Translations under genes and position numbers: made by a program
Shown here: positions 24,841-32,845 of the stretch, piece by piece
How the letters are laid out: each line of letters starts with the position of its first letter
Position numbering within the stretch: position 1 is the stretch's first letter
The notes under the pieces: model-generated
Database searches by the model: none
The model's input: only the letters and a program-made list of their open reading frames with translations
What the model was told of the DNA's origin: nothing
DNA from: Trebonia sp963843745
Lineage (GTDB): Bacteria > Actinomycetota > Actinomycetes > Streptosporangiales > Streptosporangiaceae
Length of the DNA stretch: 64,000 nt
Assembly: GCA_963843745.1 (NCBI GenBank)
Contig: CAWJLP010000006.1
Location: forward strand, 62,001 to 126,000
Direction: 5' to 3'

Positions 24841-26127
24841 GTGAGACGGCGCCTCCCTGCAACGGCGCTCGCCGCAGCCGTCTGCCTGCTCGCCGCGGCG
24901 TGCCAGGGCAGCACCCCTGCAGCGGTCCAGCTCAACCCCACCTCGGTCGGCGGCCAGTCGGCACAGACGGTCGCGAAATACCTCGCGATCACGCCAGCGC
25001 CCGGCACGAAGGACGCGAACCCAGCGGACGGCATCACGGTCAGCGCGCGGAACGGCGGCAAGCTCGGCAACGTCAGCGTGCACACCAGCGGCGACGCGGT
25101 CACTGGCTCGCTGAGCGACGGCGGGAACAGCTGGCACAGCACGTGGACGCTGGGCACCGGCCAGTCCTATACGGTGACCGCCACCGGCACCGACGCGCAG
25201 GGTCACCCGGTCACCTCCACCAGCACGTTCACCACGCTGACCCCGTCCGCCGCCTTCCACACTTCGATCTACGAGGGCCAGGGCGCCACCTACGGCGTGG
25301 GCATGCCGATCATCCTGACGTTCGACCACCCGATCACCAATAAGGCCGCCGTCGAGCGGTCGCTGCAGGTCACGAGCTCCAAGCCCGTCATCGGCGCGTG
25401 GTACTGGGACGGCAGCCAGCAACTGTACTTCCGGCCGCGCGACTACTGGCCGGCCTACACGACGGTCAGCTTCACCGGCCACCTCAACGGCGTCGAGGGC
25501 GCCCCGGACGTGTACGGCGTGCATGACCTGACGCAGACGTTCAGCATCGGGCAGTCGGTGATCGCCGTGGCCAGCACCACGGATCACCACACGCTGATCT
25601 ACGTCGGCGGCCAGGTCCAGTACGACTGGCCGATCAGCACCGGCCGGGCCACGATGCCGACCCCTGACGGCACGTACCTGACCGTGGACAAGGGCAACCC
25701 GGTGCGGATGATCGGCGGCACGAAGGGCACCCCTGGCTACTACAACGAGCTGGTCAACTGGGCGGTGCGGTTCACCTACAGCGGCGACTACTACCATTCG
25801 GCCCCCTGGTCGGTCGTCGACCAGGGCACCACGAACGTGAGCCACGGCTGCGTGAACCTGCCGCCAGAGGATGCCCAGGCCTACTACAACATGGCGATCC
25901 CCGGCGACCCGATCACGATCACCAACAGCCCGAAGGGCGGCAACTGGGACGACGGCTGGACCCAGTGGTTCTTTGGCTGGAGCCAGTTCCTGCAGGGCAG
26001 CGCCACGCACATGGCGGTCGAGGCGGGCCCGTCAGGCAGCAAGTTCGTCAGCCCGTCGTCGCTTCCCGCGGATACGGCCACGGCTCCGGTAGGCACCTCC
26101 GCCGCGGGGAACTACTTCGCCGGCTAA
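24841..26127 (+). CDS. Lipoprotein L,D-transpeptidase (YkuD) with Ig-like domain
   Basis: A 428-residue exported cell-wall enzyme. RRRLPATALAAAVCLLAAACQ is a lipoprotein signal with the lipobox Cys at residue 21. Residues 45-130 and 140-240 form the two Ig-like/LdtMt2-type beta domains (ITVSARNGGKLGNVSVHTSG, VGMPIILTFDHPITNKAAVERSLQVTS). The catalytic YkuD domain follows, with IYVGGQVQYDWPISTGRATMPTPDGTY split over two strands and the nucleophile Cys337 in SHGCVNLPPEDA. It forms 3-3 cross-links in peptidoglycan. A GAGAGAGGA precedes the GTG start, and a four-codon ORF (MDPA) ends on that GTG, so coupled re-initiation is possible. Confidence 0.93.
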   Translation: MRRRLPATALAAAVCLLAAACQGSTPAAVQLNPTSVGGQSAQTVAKYLAITPAPGTKDANPADGITVSARNGGKLGNVSVHTSGDAVTGSLSDGGNSWHSTWTLGTGQSYTVTATGTDAQGHPVTSTSTFTTLTPSAAFHTSIYEGQGATYGVGMPIILTFDHPITNKAAVERSLQVTSSKPVIGAWYWDGSQQLYFRPRDYWPAYTTVSFTGHLNGVEGAPDVYGVHDLTQTFSIGQSVIAVASTTDHHTLIYVGGQVQYDWPISTGRATMPTPDGTYLTVDKGNPVRMIGGTKGTPGYYNELVNWAVRFTYSGDYYHSAPWSVVDQGTTNVSHGCVNLPPEDAQAYYNMAIPGDPITITNSPKGGNWDDGWTQWFFGWSQFLQGSATHMAVEAGPSGSKFVSPSSLPADTATAPVGTSAAGNYFAG

Positions 26128-26141
26128 GGGAGTCACCACGG

Positions 26142-26174
26142 GCCCGTTCTGAATAATTCAGAACGTAAGCGGGC
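26142..26174. terminator. Hairpin between convergent genes
   Basis: GTTCTGAA-TAA-TTCAGAAC (26146-26164) is a perfect 8-bp stem, and outer GCCCG/CGGGC arms can extend it across a small bulge. It lies between the L,D-transpeptidase stop and the end of the minus-strand small gene; no T-tract follows. Confidence 0.65.
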
Positions 26175-26178
26175 GGCT

Positions 26179-26394
26179 CTACGGACGCGGCGTGCTCGTA
26201 ACGGTGCCGGACGTCGTCTGCTGGTTGACATGCGCGGTCGGCGTACCGGAAGAGACGGCCAGGATGACTCCGAGGGTGAGCGCCAGCGCGATCGGGATGA
26301 GCAGCGGAGCGGCGGCGCGTGCTGTCCTACGGCGCCGGGTGCGGCGCCGAGCGTCGCTCGTCCGGTTGCCGAAGCCCCCCTCGATCAGCGTCAC
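26179..26394 (-). CDS. Small single-pass membrane protein
   Basis: A 71-residue protein: an Arg-rich cytoplasmic start (RTSDARRRTRRRRTARAAAP), one helix (LLIPIALALTLGVILAVSS) and a short Thr-rich exported tail (VNQQTTSGTVTSTPRP). GGAGGT lies seven bases before the GTG at 26394. The helix and its flanks are clearly similar to the start of the large surface protein at 27795-29514 (IPVALALTLGVVIAVSS, then TTVNQ), so this looks like a paralogue that lost or never had the extracellular domain. Function unknown. Confidence 0.65.
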   Translation of the reverse strand: MTLIEGGFGNRTSDARRRTRRRRTARAAAPLLIPIALALTLGVILAVSSGTPTAHVNQQTTSGTVTSTPRP

Positions 26395-26490
26395 GCTGCC
26401 CACCTCCGTTCGGCCAGGTGCCTGAGCAGTCAGACTAACGCCGTTATGCAACGGTTATCTACCGTATAGCGAAACTTGTCGAAATGGCCG

Positions 26491-27675
26491 TCAGGGAGCT
26501 TCCCAGAGGGTCGCGATGCCCTGGCCGACGCCGATGCACATGGCGGCGGCGCCCCGCACCGCCTCGCGGCGGCGCATCTCATGCAGCAGCGTGGTGATGA
26601 TCCGCGCGCCGGAGCAGCCGAGCGGGTGCCCGATCGCGATCGCGCCGCCGTTCACGTTGACCTTCTCCGGGTCGAGCTTGAGCTCGTCGACGCAGGCGAC
26701 CGACTGGGCGGCGAACGCCTCATTGAGCTCGACGAGCTCCAGGTCCTCGATCCGCCAGCCGACCCGGCTGAGCGCGCGGTTCACCGCGGGCACCGGCCCG
26801 ATGCCCATGTAGTCCGGGTGCACGCCCGCCGCGGCGGCGCCGGCGTAGCGGGCGATCGGGGTGAGCCCGGCGCGGTCGACGGCCTCCTCGGACATGAGCA
26901 GCAGCGCGGCGCCGCCGTCGTTCAGCGGGGAAGAGTTCCCGCCGGTCACCGTGCCGCCCTTGCGGAACACGGGCTTCTTGGCGGCGAGTTCCTCGAGCGT
27001 GATGTCCGCCTTGATGCCCTCGTCGGCGGTGACCTCGCCCTTGCTGGTGGTGACCGGGACTAGCTCGCCGCCGAACCGGCCCTCGTCCCGGGCCGCGGCG
27101 GCGCGGTGATGGCTGCGCAGCGCCCACTCGTCCTGCCGCTCGCGGGTGATGCCGTACTTGTCCGCCACGTTCTCCGCGGTCTCGCCGAGGGTGATCGGCG
27201 GGTACATCTCCTGCATCTTCGGGCTGACGAGGCGCCAGCCCAGCCTCGTGTCGGCGAGGTCGAGAGACCTCGGGTACGGGTCGGCGGTCCGCGCGATCAC
27301 GAACGGCGCGCGGGTCATCGACTCGGTGCCGCCCGCCACGCAGATGTCGGCGTCGCCCGCCGCGATCGCCCGCGCGGCGTCGGCCACCGCCTCCATCCCT
27401 GAGCCGCACAGCCGGTTCACCGTGGCACCGGGGACCTCCACCGGCAGCCCGGCGAGCAGCACGGCCATCCGCGCGACGTTCCTGTTGTCCTCGCCGGCCT
27501 GGTTCGCCGCACCCCAGTAGACGTCGTCGATGGCGCCCGGGTCGACGGCGGGGTTGCGGTCGAGCAGGGCCCTCAGGACGCCGGCCGCCAGGTGGTCGGG
27601 ACGGACCTCGGCCAGCGATCCCTTCACCTTGCCGACGGGCGTACGGCAGGCATCCACTACGAACACCGAGCTCAC
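26491..27675 (-). CDS. Thiolase (acetyl-CoA acyltransferase)
   Basis: A 394-residue degradative-type thiolase. The acylated Cys90 lies in VNRLCGSGMEA; the C-terminal sites are NEAFAAQ, GGAIAIGHPLGCSGARI (His) and AMCIGVGQG (second Cys). The enzyme cleaves 3-ketoacyl-CoA or runs in the condensing direction. The NSSPLNDGGAALLLM segment and overall likeness to PcaF/FadA suggest beta-ketoadipyl-CoA or fatty acyl thiolase, but no pathway gene is adjacent. GGGAGGT lies seven bases before the GTG start. It stands alone between envelope genes. Confidence 0.93.
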   Translation of the reverse strand: MSSVFVVDACRTPVGKVKGSLAEVRPDHLAAGVLRALLDRNPAVDPGAIDDVYWGAANQAGEDNRNVARMAVLLAGLPVEVPGATVNRLCGSGMEAVADAARAIAAGDADICVAGGTESMTRAPFVIARTADPYPRSLDLADTRLGWRLVSPKMQEMYPPITLGETAENVADKYGITRERQDEWALRSHHRAAAARDEGRFGGELVPVTTSKGEVTADEGIKADITLEELAAKKPVFRKGGTVTGGNSSPLNDGGAALLLMSEEAVDRAGLTPIARYAGAAAAGVHPDYMGIGPVPAVNRALSRVGWRIEDLELVELNEAFAAQSVACVDELKLDPEKVNVNGGAIAIGHPLGCSGARIITTLLHEMRRREAVRGAAAMCIGVGQGIATLWEAP

Positions 27676-27729
27676 GCTGACCTCCCGGGCGCCGCTTCAG
27701 GCTTCGCTACCACGATACCCAGGACAGCA

Positions 27730-27764
27730 CCGGGCCGGGCCGCTGGCATGCGGCCCGGCCCCGG
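27730..27764. terminator. GC-rich hairpin after the repeat-tailed surface protein
   Basis: CCGGGCCGC (27735-27743) and GCGGCCCGG (27750-27758) pair perfectly around TGGCAT, and flanking CCGGG/CCCCGG can extend the stem with one bulge. It follows the stop of the minus-strand gene at 27795. Confidence 0.6.
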
Positions 27765-27794
27765 CACTTACCTTTGCGGGACTTGCGTGCGCTG

Positions 27795-29429
27795 TTACAT
27801 GTGGAAGCGGCTGCCCGGCATGAAGAGCCGCGGGTTCATATGCCGGTGGGTTCCGGTGCTGGCCGTCGGCGACGGTGACGCGCTCGCCGGGGCACAAGCC
27901 GACGGGGACGCGCTCGCTACGGCGGAGGCCGACGGGGACGCGCTCGCCGCAGCCGAAGCCGACGGGGACGCGCTCGCCGCAGCCGAAGCCGTCGCGGGCG
28001 CGCTCGCCGCAGCCGAAGCCGACGGGGACGCGCTCGCCGCAGCGGAAGCAGACGGGCAGGTGCTCGCCGCGGCCGACGGGGACGCGCTCGCCGCGGCGCC
28101 GCCGTTGGCGTTCGCGGTCTGCGTGGTGGTGGTGTAGGTCGCGCCGATCGCCACGCCGTTGCCGCCAACCGTCAGCGTCACGGGGTTGGTGAGCCCGAAG
28201 TTCTGGCAGTTCAGGTTCGTGAACGACGCGTTCTCCCTGGCCGCCAGGAAGTTGGCCAGGGTGTTGCCCAGCGCAGGGACCGGAGACGTGCCCTGCTCCA
28301 AGGGCGCGTCCAGCTTCAGCACGGGCGTCTGGAGGTTGACCATGTTCTGGCAGTAGGTCGCCGCGGTCTGCGCGGTGCTGGTGTTGGCCGGCAACAGCGG
28401 CTGGTCCGTCTCGGCGCGGTAGACGTTCGTCTTCGCGATGCTGAAGTTGCCGCCGACAAGTAGCTGCGGGTCGTTGACCGGCAGCAGCGCGGGCGTGGCC
28501 GACTGGTTCTGCCGGGCGCTCAGCACGTTCAGCGCCTGCGAGGACGACGTGCCGGCCGCGGCCGTGGTGTTCGTCGCGGTGAACGGGGTGCAGCCCAGCG
28601 CCGGGTCCACGAACGCGTCCAGCAGCCCGTCGTCGCTGCCGTTGTTCTCACTCGTGGCGCCCGCCATGCTCGCGACGTTGGCCGCGGTGTTCTGCGCGGT
28701 CTGCCCGGTGTTCGGGTTGAACAAGTACGACGCGTCCACGTTGTCGCTCTGGTCCTGGTCGATCAGCGGGAAGCTCGTTGTGGTCTCGCAGGGCTGGCCG
28801 TCTTTGCCAGTGCCAGTCGGCGGGACGGTCAGCGTGCCGTTCGCGATCTCCTGGTTGGCCAGCTGGTAGAACGCGGCCGCGTTGCACTGCGGGGTCTGGT
28901 TGATGATCGAGTTGCCGAGCGCGTCGATGCACTTGCCCTGCGTCGCGCCCGCGCCCGTCAGGGCGAGCGCGTTGCCGTTGAAGCCCGCGCTGATGATCAC
29001 CTGCGAGCCCGCGGCGATCGTGGGCGCCGTCGGCGCCACGGCCGCCGTGGTGCCCTGGTTCACCACCAGCGGGTCGTATACCTGGATCTGACCGTTCGGC
29101 GCCAGGATCGTCGCCTCGACGAAGGCACCCTCGGTGCCCCCGTTAGCCCACGAGCACCCGTCGCCGAGCTGCCACGGCGTCGCCAGACCCTGGGCGGTCA
29201 GCGGGTTGGCCGGCACGGTGAGCGTGCAGTCCATCGTGTTGAGCGCCTGCGCCGCGGTCTGGTTAAAGCTGAACGGGTTGCCCGCGGCGTCCTGCGCGTT
29301 GGGGCCCGCCGCCAGGTCACCCCGGGTGAACCCGCCGAACCTGTTCCGGAATGCCGACTGGTTGACGGTCGTCGAACCTGAATGACTGGAGACCGCGATG
29401 ACGACCCCCAGAGTTAGGGCCAACGCCAC
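27795..29429 (-). CDS. Membrane-anchored extracellular protein with Ser/Ala/Pro repeat tail
   Basis: I do not recognise the family. From a GTG at 29429 the frame gives 544 residues: a hydrophobic segment (ALALTLGVVIAVSS), then an extracellular region with scattered Cys (MDCTLTVPANPL, GDGCSWANGG, GKCIDALGN, PQCNAAAFYQLANQEI, YCQNMVN, NCQNFG) that may form disulphides, then about 75 residues of ASASPSASAA repeats and a short end FMPGSRFHM. The true start is probably the ATG at 29514 with GGAGGTGG upstream, but a single-base shift near 29469 separates it (see next entry). The tail could span the cell wall. It shares its anchor with the small protein at 26179. Confidence 0.7.
   Translation of the reverse strand: MALALTLGVVIAVSSHSGSTTVNQSAFRNRFGGFTRGDLAAGPNAQDAAGNPFSFNQTAAQALNTMDCTLTVPANPLTAQGLATPWQLGDGCSWANGGTEGAFVEATILAPNGQIQVYDPLVVNQGTTAAVAPTAPTIAAGSQVIISAGFNGNALALTGAGATQGKCIDALGNSIINQTPQCNAAAFYQLANQEIANGTLTVPPTGTGKDGQPCETTTSFPLIDQDQSDNVDASYLFNPNTGQTAQNTAANVASMAGATSENNGSDDGLLDAFVDPALGCTPFTATNTTAAAGTSSSQALNVLSARQNQSATPALLPVNDPQLLVGGNFSIAKTNVYRAETDQPLLPANTSTAQTAATYCQNMVNLQTPVLKLDAPLEQGTSPVPALGNTLANFLAARENASFTNLNCQNFGLTNPVTLTVGGNGVAIGATYTTTTQTANANGGAAASASPSAAASTCPSASAAASASPSASAAASAPATASAAASASPSASAAASASPSASAVASASPSACAPASASPSPTASTGTHRHMNPRLFMPGSRFHM
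27871..28098. repeat. Minisatellite, about eight 24-30 bp units
   Basis: Units beginning GACGGGGACGCGCTCGCC start at 27871, 27901, 27931, 27961, 27991 and 28021 (30 bp each) and at 28051 and 28075 (24 bp each). On the minus strand each 30-bp unit encodes one copy of a ten-residue Ser/Ala/Pro repeat. The near identity of units at 27931-28020 indicates recent expansion, so copy number probably varies. Confidence 0.92.
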
Positions 29430-29514
29430 TGGTATGGCGATGGGAACCGCAATGCGCGCAGCGCGACTACGTTCGTGTGCGCCGGCGCATTACTGGTCGA
29501 TGGCCGGTGAGCAT
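29430..29514 (-). other. Frameshifted N-terminus of the surface protein
   Basis: An ATG at 29514 preceded by GGAGGTGGATTGA opens MLTGHRPVMRRRTRT and then hits TAG. Skipping one base near 29469 gives RSRAARIAVPIAIPVALALTLG, continuous with the main frame and parallel to the Arg-rich start and helix of the paralogue at 26179. This is a 1-bp insertion or a sequencing error. Confidence 0.7.
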
Positions 29515-30093
29515 TCAATCCACCTCCGTGTCCGCTGTCACGCTCCCGACGGATTACGTTAGACCAGCTAGACCGGCGCGAACTGTGGAATGTGGAAGTT
29601 TTTCTTGGAGCTCTTTCTCACTTATTTCTGAGAAAACTATTGCCAACTTATAACGTGCCTGATAGGTGCGTTAAGGTTCTTTGATATAGCCCCGTTATAG
29701 ACTTGGCCTGCCCCTCCGGGTGGCGACGCCGTAAGAAATTCTCACGATCTGTCCCCGGCCGGCAGCGGACCGTGACTTACTTGTTGCGAGGGTGTTACGC
29801 GTTCACTGAATACTTTTCCCCGTCTTCCAGGGGCCGGATCGGCCCCGGGCCGGCCCGGCCCGCGCCCGCGAAGATTGCGGCGGAACGTGGCAACTTTTTC
29901 GCCGCTACCGGCGTCTTCTAGTTTGGTGAGCCGTGATGGAAGTTTCCCGTTTTGATTGTTGTTGCGCCTAGACTCTGACCGGGGACTCTGATCGGGCACC
30001 AACGAACTAAACAGCGATGCGATCTACATCCCGTGAGCGCGTCGCACGCGCCGCGTGGCCATTGGCCTGAAAACTGTCGAGGAGACCGTAACT
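29515..30093. other. 579-bp A/T-richer intergenic region with hairpins and a direct repeat
   Basis: No gene is apparent. The left half is unusually A/T-rich for this genome. TTTCTCA and TGAGAAA (29614-29635) form a 7-bp stem, GGGGCCG-GAT-CGGCCCC (29830-29846) is a perfect stem, and GACTCTGAYCGGG occurs twice (29971 and 29985). It must hold divergent promoters for the surface protein and the L,D-transpeptidase at 30094. I see no recognisable riboswitch, but a long leader for the transpeptidase gene is possible. Confidence 0.6.
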
Positions 30094-31338
30094 GTGTCGT
30101 TCTTGGGGAGCGTGGGCCAGGGCAGCGTGGCGCTGTTCCGGCACCGGGGAATAGCAGCGACCGCGGGCGCGGCCGTGCTGGTCCTGATCGCCGGCGGGAC
30201 GTTCGCCGCTGTCTCTTCTCAGGGGGTCAGTCACGACACGCTGGCCAACGCCGGCAACAGCAAGCAGCTGACCCAGACGTCGAGTGAGCATGGCAAGGCC
30301 GCGGCGCCGCCCGCCGCGCCGCTCCGGGTCGTCTCCGTGACCCCGGCCGACGGCACGCACGGCGCCAATGGCGCGGCACCGGTCACGGTGACGTTCTCGT
30401 CGGCGCTCGCGCCGAACTCCCCGCTCCCCACGCTCTCACCGAAGATCTCCGGGAGCTGGCAGGTGGCCGGCGACGCGGCGACGTTCACTCCCTCCTACGG
30501 CTTCCTGCCGGGGACGAACGTGACCGTGCGCATCCCCGGCGGCAACGGCGGCGTGCAGGGAGCGGCCGCCTCGGCCGGGACGCTGAAGACGTCGCAGAGC
30601 GTCAGCTTCACCACCGGCTCGTTCTCCACGCTCCGGCTGCAGCAGGTGCTGGCGCAGCTCGGCTACCTGCCGCTTGACTGGGCGCCGGACGGAAGCACCG
30701 CGTCGCCGGCGGTGCCCGCCGGGGACCTGAACGCGCAGCTGTCGGCCGCCTACGTGCCGCCGTCCGGCACGTTCAGCTTCCGGCCGGGATACCCGAGCCA
30801 GCTGACCGGCCAGTGGCGGACGGGTTCCGACAACATGCTCGACCAGGGCGCGATCAGGGCATTCCAGTACGACCAGGGGCTCACGATGGACGGGGTGGCT
30901 GGCCCGCAGTTCTGGTCCTACCTGCTCAAGGCGGCGGCACACGATCAGCACAACCCCAACGGCTACAGCTACGCGCTCGCCACGCAGGGTTCCTCCGACG
31001 AGTCCCTGCAGGTCTGGCACAACGGCAACCGGATCCTGAACACCCCCGCCAACACCGGGATCCCGGCGTCCCCGACCGCCGACGGGACGTTCCCCGTCTA
31101 CGAGCGCCTGCAGTTCCAGATCATGAAGGGCACGAACCCGGACGGGTCGAAGTACGCCGATCCCGTGAGCTGGATCGCCTACTTCAACGGCGGCGACGCG
31201 GTGCACGGCTTCTACCGGTACAGCTACGGCTGGTACCAGAGCCTCGGCTGCGTGGAGCTGCCGCCGACCACGGCGCAGTACATCTGGCCGTACCTGACCT
31301 ACGGCACGCTGGTGACCGTCCGGGGACCGGTGGCGTAA
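30094..31338 (+). CDS. L,D-transpeptidase with peptidoglycan-binding domain
   Basis: A 414-residue membrane-anchored cell-wall enzyme. One N-terminal helix (TAGAAVLVLIAGGTFAAVSS) is followed by an Ig-like domain (VTPADGTHGANGAAPVTVTFS), a PG_binding_1 domain (TLRLQQVLAQLGYLPL, AIRAFQYDQGLTMDGVAGPQFWSYL) and a YkuD domain ending in HGFYRYSYGWYQSLGCVELP, where His, Ser-x-Gly and Cys are the catalytic signature. It is longer in domain content than the lipoprotein enzyme at 24841, suggesting distinct cross-linking roles. The GTG at 30094 is chosen because AGGAG lies nine bases upstream; the frame is open to 30055. Confidence 0.9.
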   Translation: MSFLGSVGQGSVALFRHRGIAATAGAAVLVLIAGGTFAAVSSQGVSHDTLANAGNSKQLTQTSSEHGKAAAPPAAPLRVVSVTPADGTHGANGAAPVTVTFSSALAPNSPLPTLSPKISGSWQVAGDAATFTPSYGFLPGTNVTVRIPGGNGGVQGAAASAGTLKTSQSVSFTTGSFSTLRLQQVLAQLGYLPLDWAPDGSTASPAVPAGDLNAQLSAAYVPPSGTFSFRPGYPSQLTGQWRTGSDNMLDQGAIRAFQYDQGLTMDGVAGPQFWSYLLKAAAHDQHNPNGYSYALATQGSSDESLQVWHNGNRILNTPANTGIPASPTADGTFPVYERLQFQIMKGTNPDGSKYADPVSWIAYFNGGDAVHGFYRYSYGWYQSLGCVELPPTTAQYIWPYLTYGTLVTVRGPVA

Positions 31339-31346
31339 GCGGCTGG

Positions 31347-32060
31347 TCACGCTGGCCTGGCGCCGGCCGGCGCCAGGCCAACCGTCACAAGGTCGAACGC
31401 CGCGGCGAAGAAGGAGCCGGGGATCGCGACGGCGACCTGCTCGGCTTCCCTGACGGTGTCCACGTCGGTCAGCTCTGGCATGATCGCCACCCGCAGGCCG
31501 GCCGACGTCAGCCTGTCAAGCTGATGCCTGCCGGTGTCCGGGCGGGACATCGGCACGCCGGCCAGCAGTGACCGGTCCGGCCTGCGCAGGCCCAGCAGCC
31601 AGAACCCGCCGTCGGCCGCCGGGCCGAACACCGCGTCCGCCTCGCCGCCGACCAGCGCCTGCGCGGCGTCCGTGAGCAGGCCCGGCGTGACTTGCGGGGT
31701 GTCCATGCCGATCAGCACCATGGGCAGCGGAAGGCTGGCGTGGGTGTCCGCGAACGCGGCCGCCAGCCGCTCATCGAGCCCGCCGCCGCGCTGCCCGACG
31801 ACGTCGAACCCGGCGGGGAGCCAGTCCCCCGGAGCCCCGGCGAGCGCGAGCACCCGGCGGGTGAGCGGCGCGGCCGCGGCGGCGGCCAGGCTGTCGCTGA
31901 GCGCCGCCTTCGCCAGCAGCGCCGCGTCCTGAGGGGTGAACGGCGGCGTCAGCCTGGTCTTGACCTGGCCGGGCACGGGCTCCTTCGCGATGACGATGAC
32001 CTGAGCGGCGAGCGCGTCCGGGTGCGCGCCGCGCGGCCCCGCGGCATCGAACCAGCTCAT
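31347..32060 (-). CDS. TIGR04282/DUF2064 family nucleotidyl/glycosyl transferase
   Basis: A 237-residue GT-A-fold protein. AAQVIVIAKEPVPGQVKTRLTPPFTPQDAA is the family opening, LPMVLIGMDTPQVTPGLL carries the acidic metal motif and AVFGPAADGGFWLLGLRRPD is the next conserved block. Members are annotated as arsenosugar or rSAM-associated transferases, but biochemical proof is thin. It starts inside the stop of the GT2 gene (ATGA overlap), so the pair is co-translated. Its position in a sugar cluster suggests action on a lipid-linked or secreted glycoconjugate. Confidence 0.87.
   Translation of the reverse strand: MSWFDAAGPRGAHPDALAAQVIVIAKEPVPGQVKTRLTPPFTPQDAALLAKAALSDSLAAAAAAPLTRRVLALAGAPGDWLPAGFDVVGQRGGGLDERLAAAFADTHASLPLPMVLIGMDTPQVTPGLLTDAAQALVGGEADAVFGPAADGGFWLLGLRRPDRSLLAGVPMSRPDTGRHQLDRLTSAGLRVAIMPELTDVDTVREAEQVAVAIPGSFFAAAFDLVTVGLAPAGARPA
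31353..31380. terminator. 28-bp perfect palindrome at convergent gene ends
   Basis: TGGCCTGGCGCCGG is followed directly by its exact reverse complement. It lies 15 bp past the transpeptidase stop and within the last codons of the convergent TIGR04282 gene, so the hairpin doubles as coding sequence for its C-terminus. Confidence 0.8.
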
Positions 32061-32731
32061 GCGGCGTACGCGGCCAGCACTCGCCGCATGTCGCGGATGG
32101 CCTTGACGGTCCCGCCGACCGTGCCGGTCACCTTGGACTTCCCGGTGCGCGGGTAGTACGGCACCGGCGCCTCGCCGATCCGCCAGCCAGCCGCCGCAGC
32201 GCGCATCACCATCTCGAGCGGGTAGCCGAACCGCCGGTCGGTCAGGTCAAGCGCCAGCAGATCCTGGCGGCGGGCGGCGCGCATCGGGCCGAGGTCGTGC
32301 AGCCGGACCCCGGCGCGCCGCCGGAGCTCGGCCGACAGCACTATGTTGCCGAGCCGCGCGTGCGCGGGCCACGCGCTCAGCGCCTGCGGCGCCCGCCGCC
32401 CGAGCATCAGGTCGGCTGTCCCGTTCCTGACCGGGCCGCTGACGATCTCCAGGTCTTGCGGGTCGAACGACCCGTCCGCGTCCATGACGCACACGAGGTC
32501 GCTAGTGGCGGCCAGCAGCCCGGCGTGGCACGCGGCGCCGAAACCGCGCTGCGGGACGTCCACCACCGTGGCACCGTGCTCGGCCGCAATCCGCGCCGAA
32601 CCGTCCGTGGAGCCGTTGTCGGCCACGATCGGCCGGTATCCGGCGGGCATCCTGGTGAGCAGCCACGGCAGGGCGCCTGCTTCATTGAGGCACGGCAGCA
32701 CCACGTCAATGGGTCGCGTAGCGGTTTCCAT
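32057..32731 (-). CDS. Family 2 glycosyltransferase
   Basis: A 224-residue GT2 enzyme: IDVVLPCLNEAGALPWLLTRM, IVADNGSTDGSARIAAEHGA and LVCVMDADGSFDP (the DxD-type metal site), then GYPLEMVMRAAAAGWRIGEAPVPYYPR. It resembles polyprenyl-phosphate sugar transferases but lacks membrane helices. The ATG at 32731 is chosen by homology; an extended frame to 32830 overlaps the promoter. It diverges from the epimerase at 32846, with a TTACGG motif between them that also occurs at the two-component system. Confidence 0.88.
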   Translation of the reverse strand: METATRPIDVVLPCLNEAGALPWLLTRMPAGYRPIVADNGSTDGSARIAAEHGATVVDVPQRGFGAACHAGLLAATSDLVCVMDADGSFDPQDLEIVSGPVRNGTADLMLGRRAPQALSAWPAHARLGNIVLSAELRRRAGVRLHDLGPMRAARRQDLLALDLTDRRFGYPLEMVMRAAAAGWRIGEAPVPYYPRTGKSKVTGTVGGTVKAIRDMRRVLAAYAA

Positions 32732-32777
32732 GGCGCCGACGCTAGCGGCGGCGGCCTCGTTTGGGCTGGAAACGGGC

Positions 32778-32786
32778 CTTACGGAT
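32778..32786. promoter_or_regulatory. CCTTACGGA site, matches the repeats at 37406
   Basis: This is the exact reverse complement of TCCGTAAGG found twice upstream of the response regulator gene. It lies in the 114-bp divergent promoter of the GT2 and epimerase genes. A weaker ACCACGGA follows about 21 bp away. Confidence 0.5.
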
Positions 32787-32845
32787 CTGTGACGGCTGAC
32801 CACGGACGGTCGTCCGCGCCCTGGCCGCATGCTTGGCTCACAGCT

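Noticed and set aside
27871..28098. Regular repeats considered as a CRISPR array
   Set aside because: Units are contiguous with no unique spacers and are in frame within a coding gene.
27592..28137. Plus-strand ORF with GDALAAAEAD repeats antisense to the surface protein
   Set aside because: It is the antisense reading of the 30-bp minisatellite; the upstream part has no homology, no ribosome-binding site is evident, and the minus-strand gene has the anchor and ectodomain.
29515..30093. Possible cyclic di-AMP (ydaO-type) riboswitch before the L,D-transpeptidase
   Set aside because: I could not find the conserved core motifs; only simple hairpins and a short direct repeat are visible.
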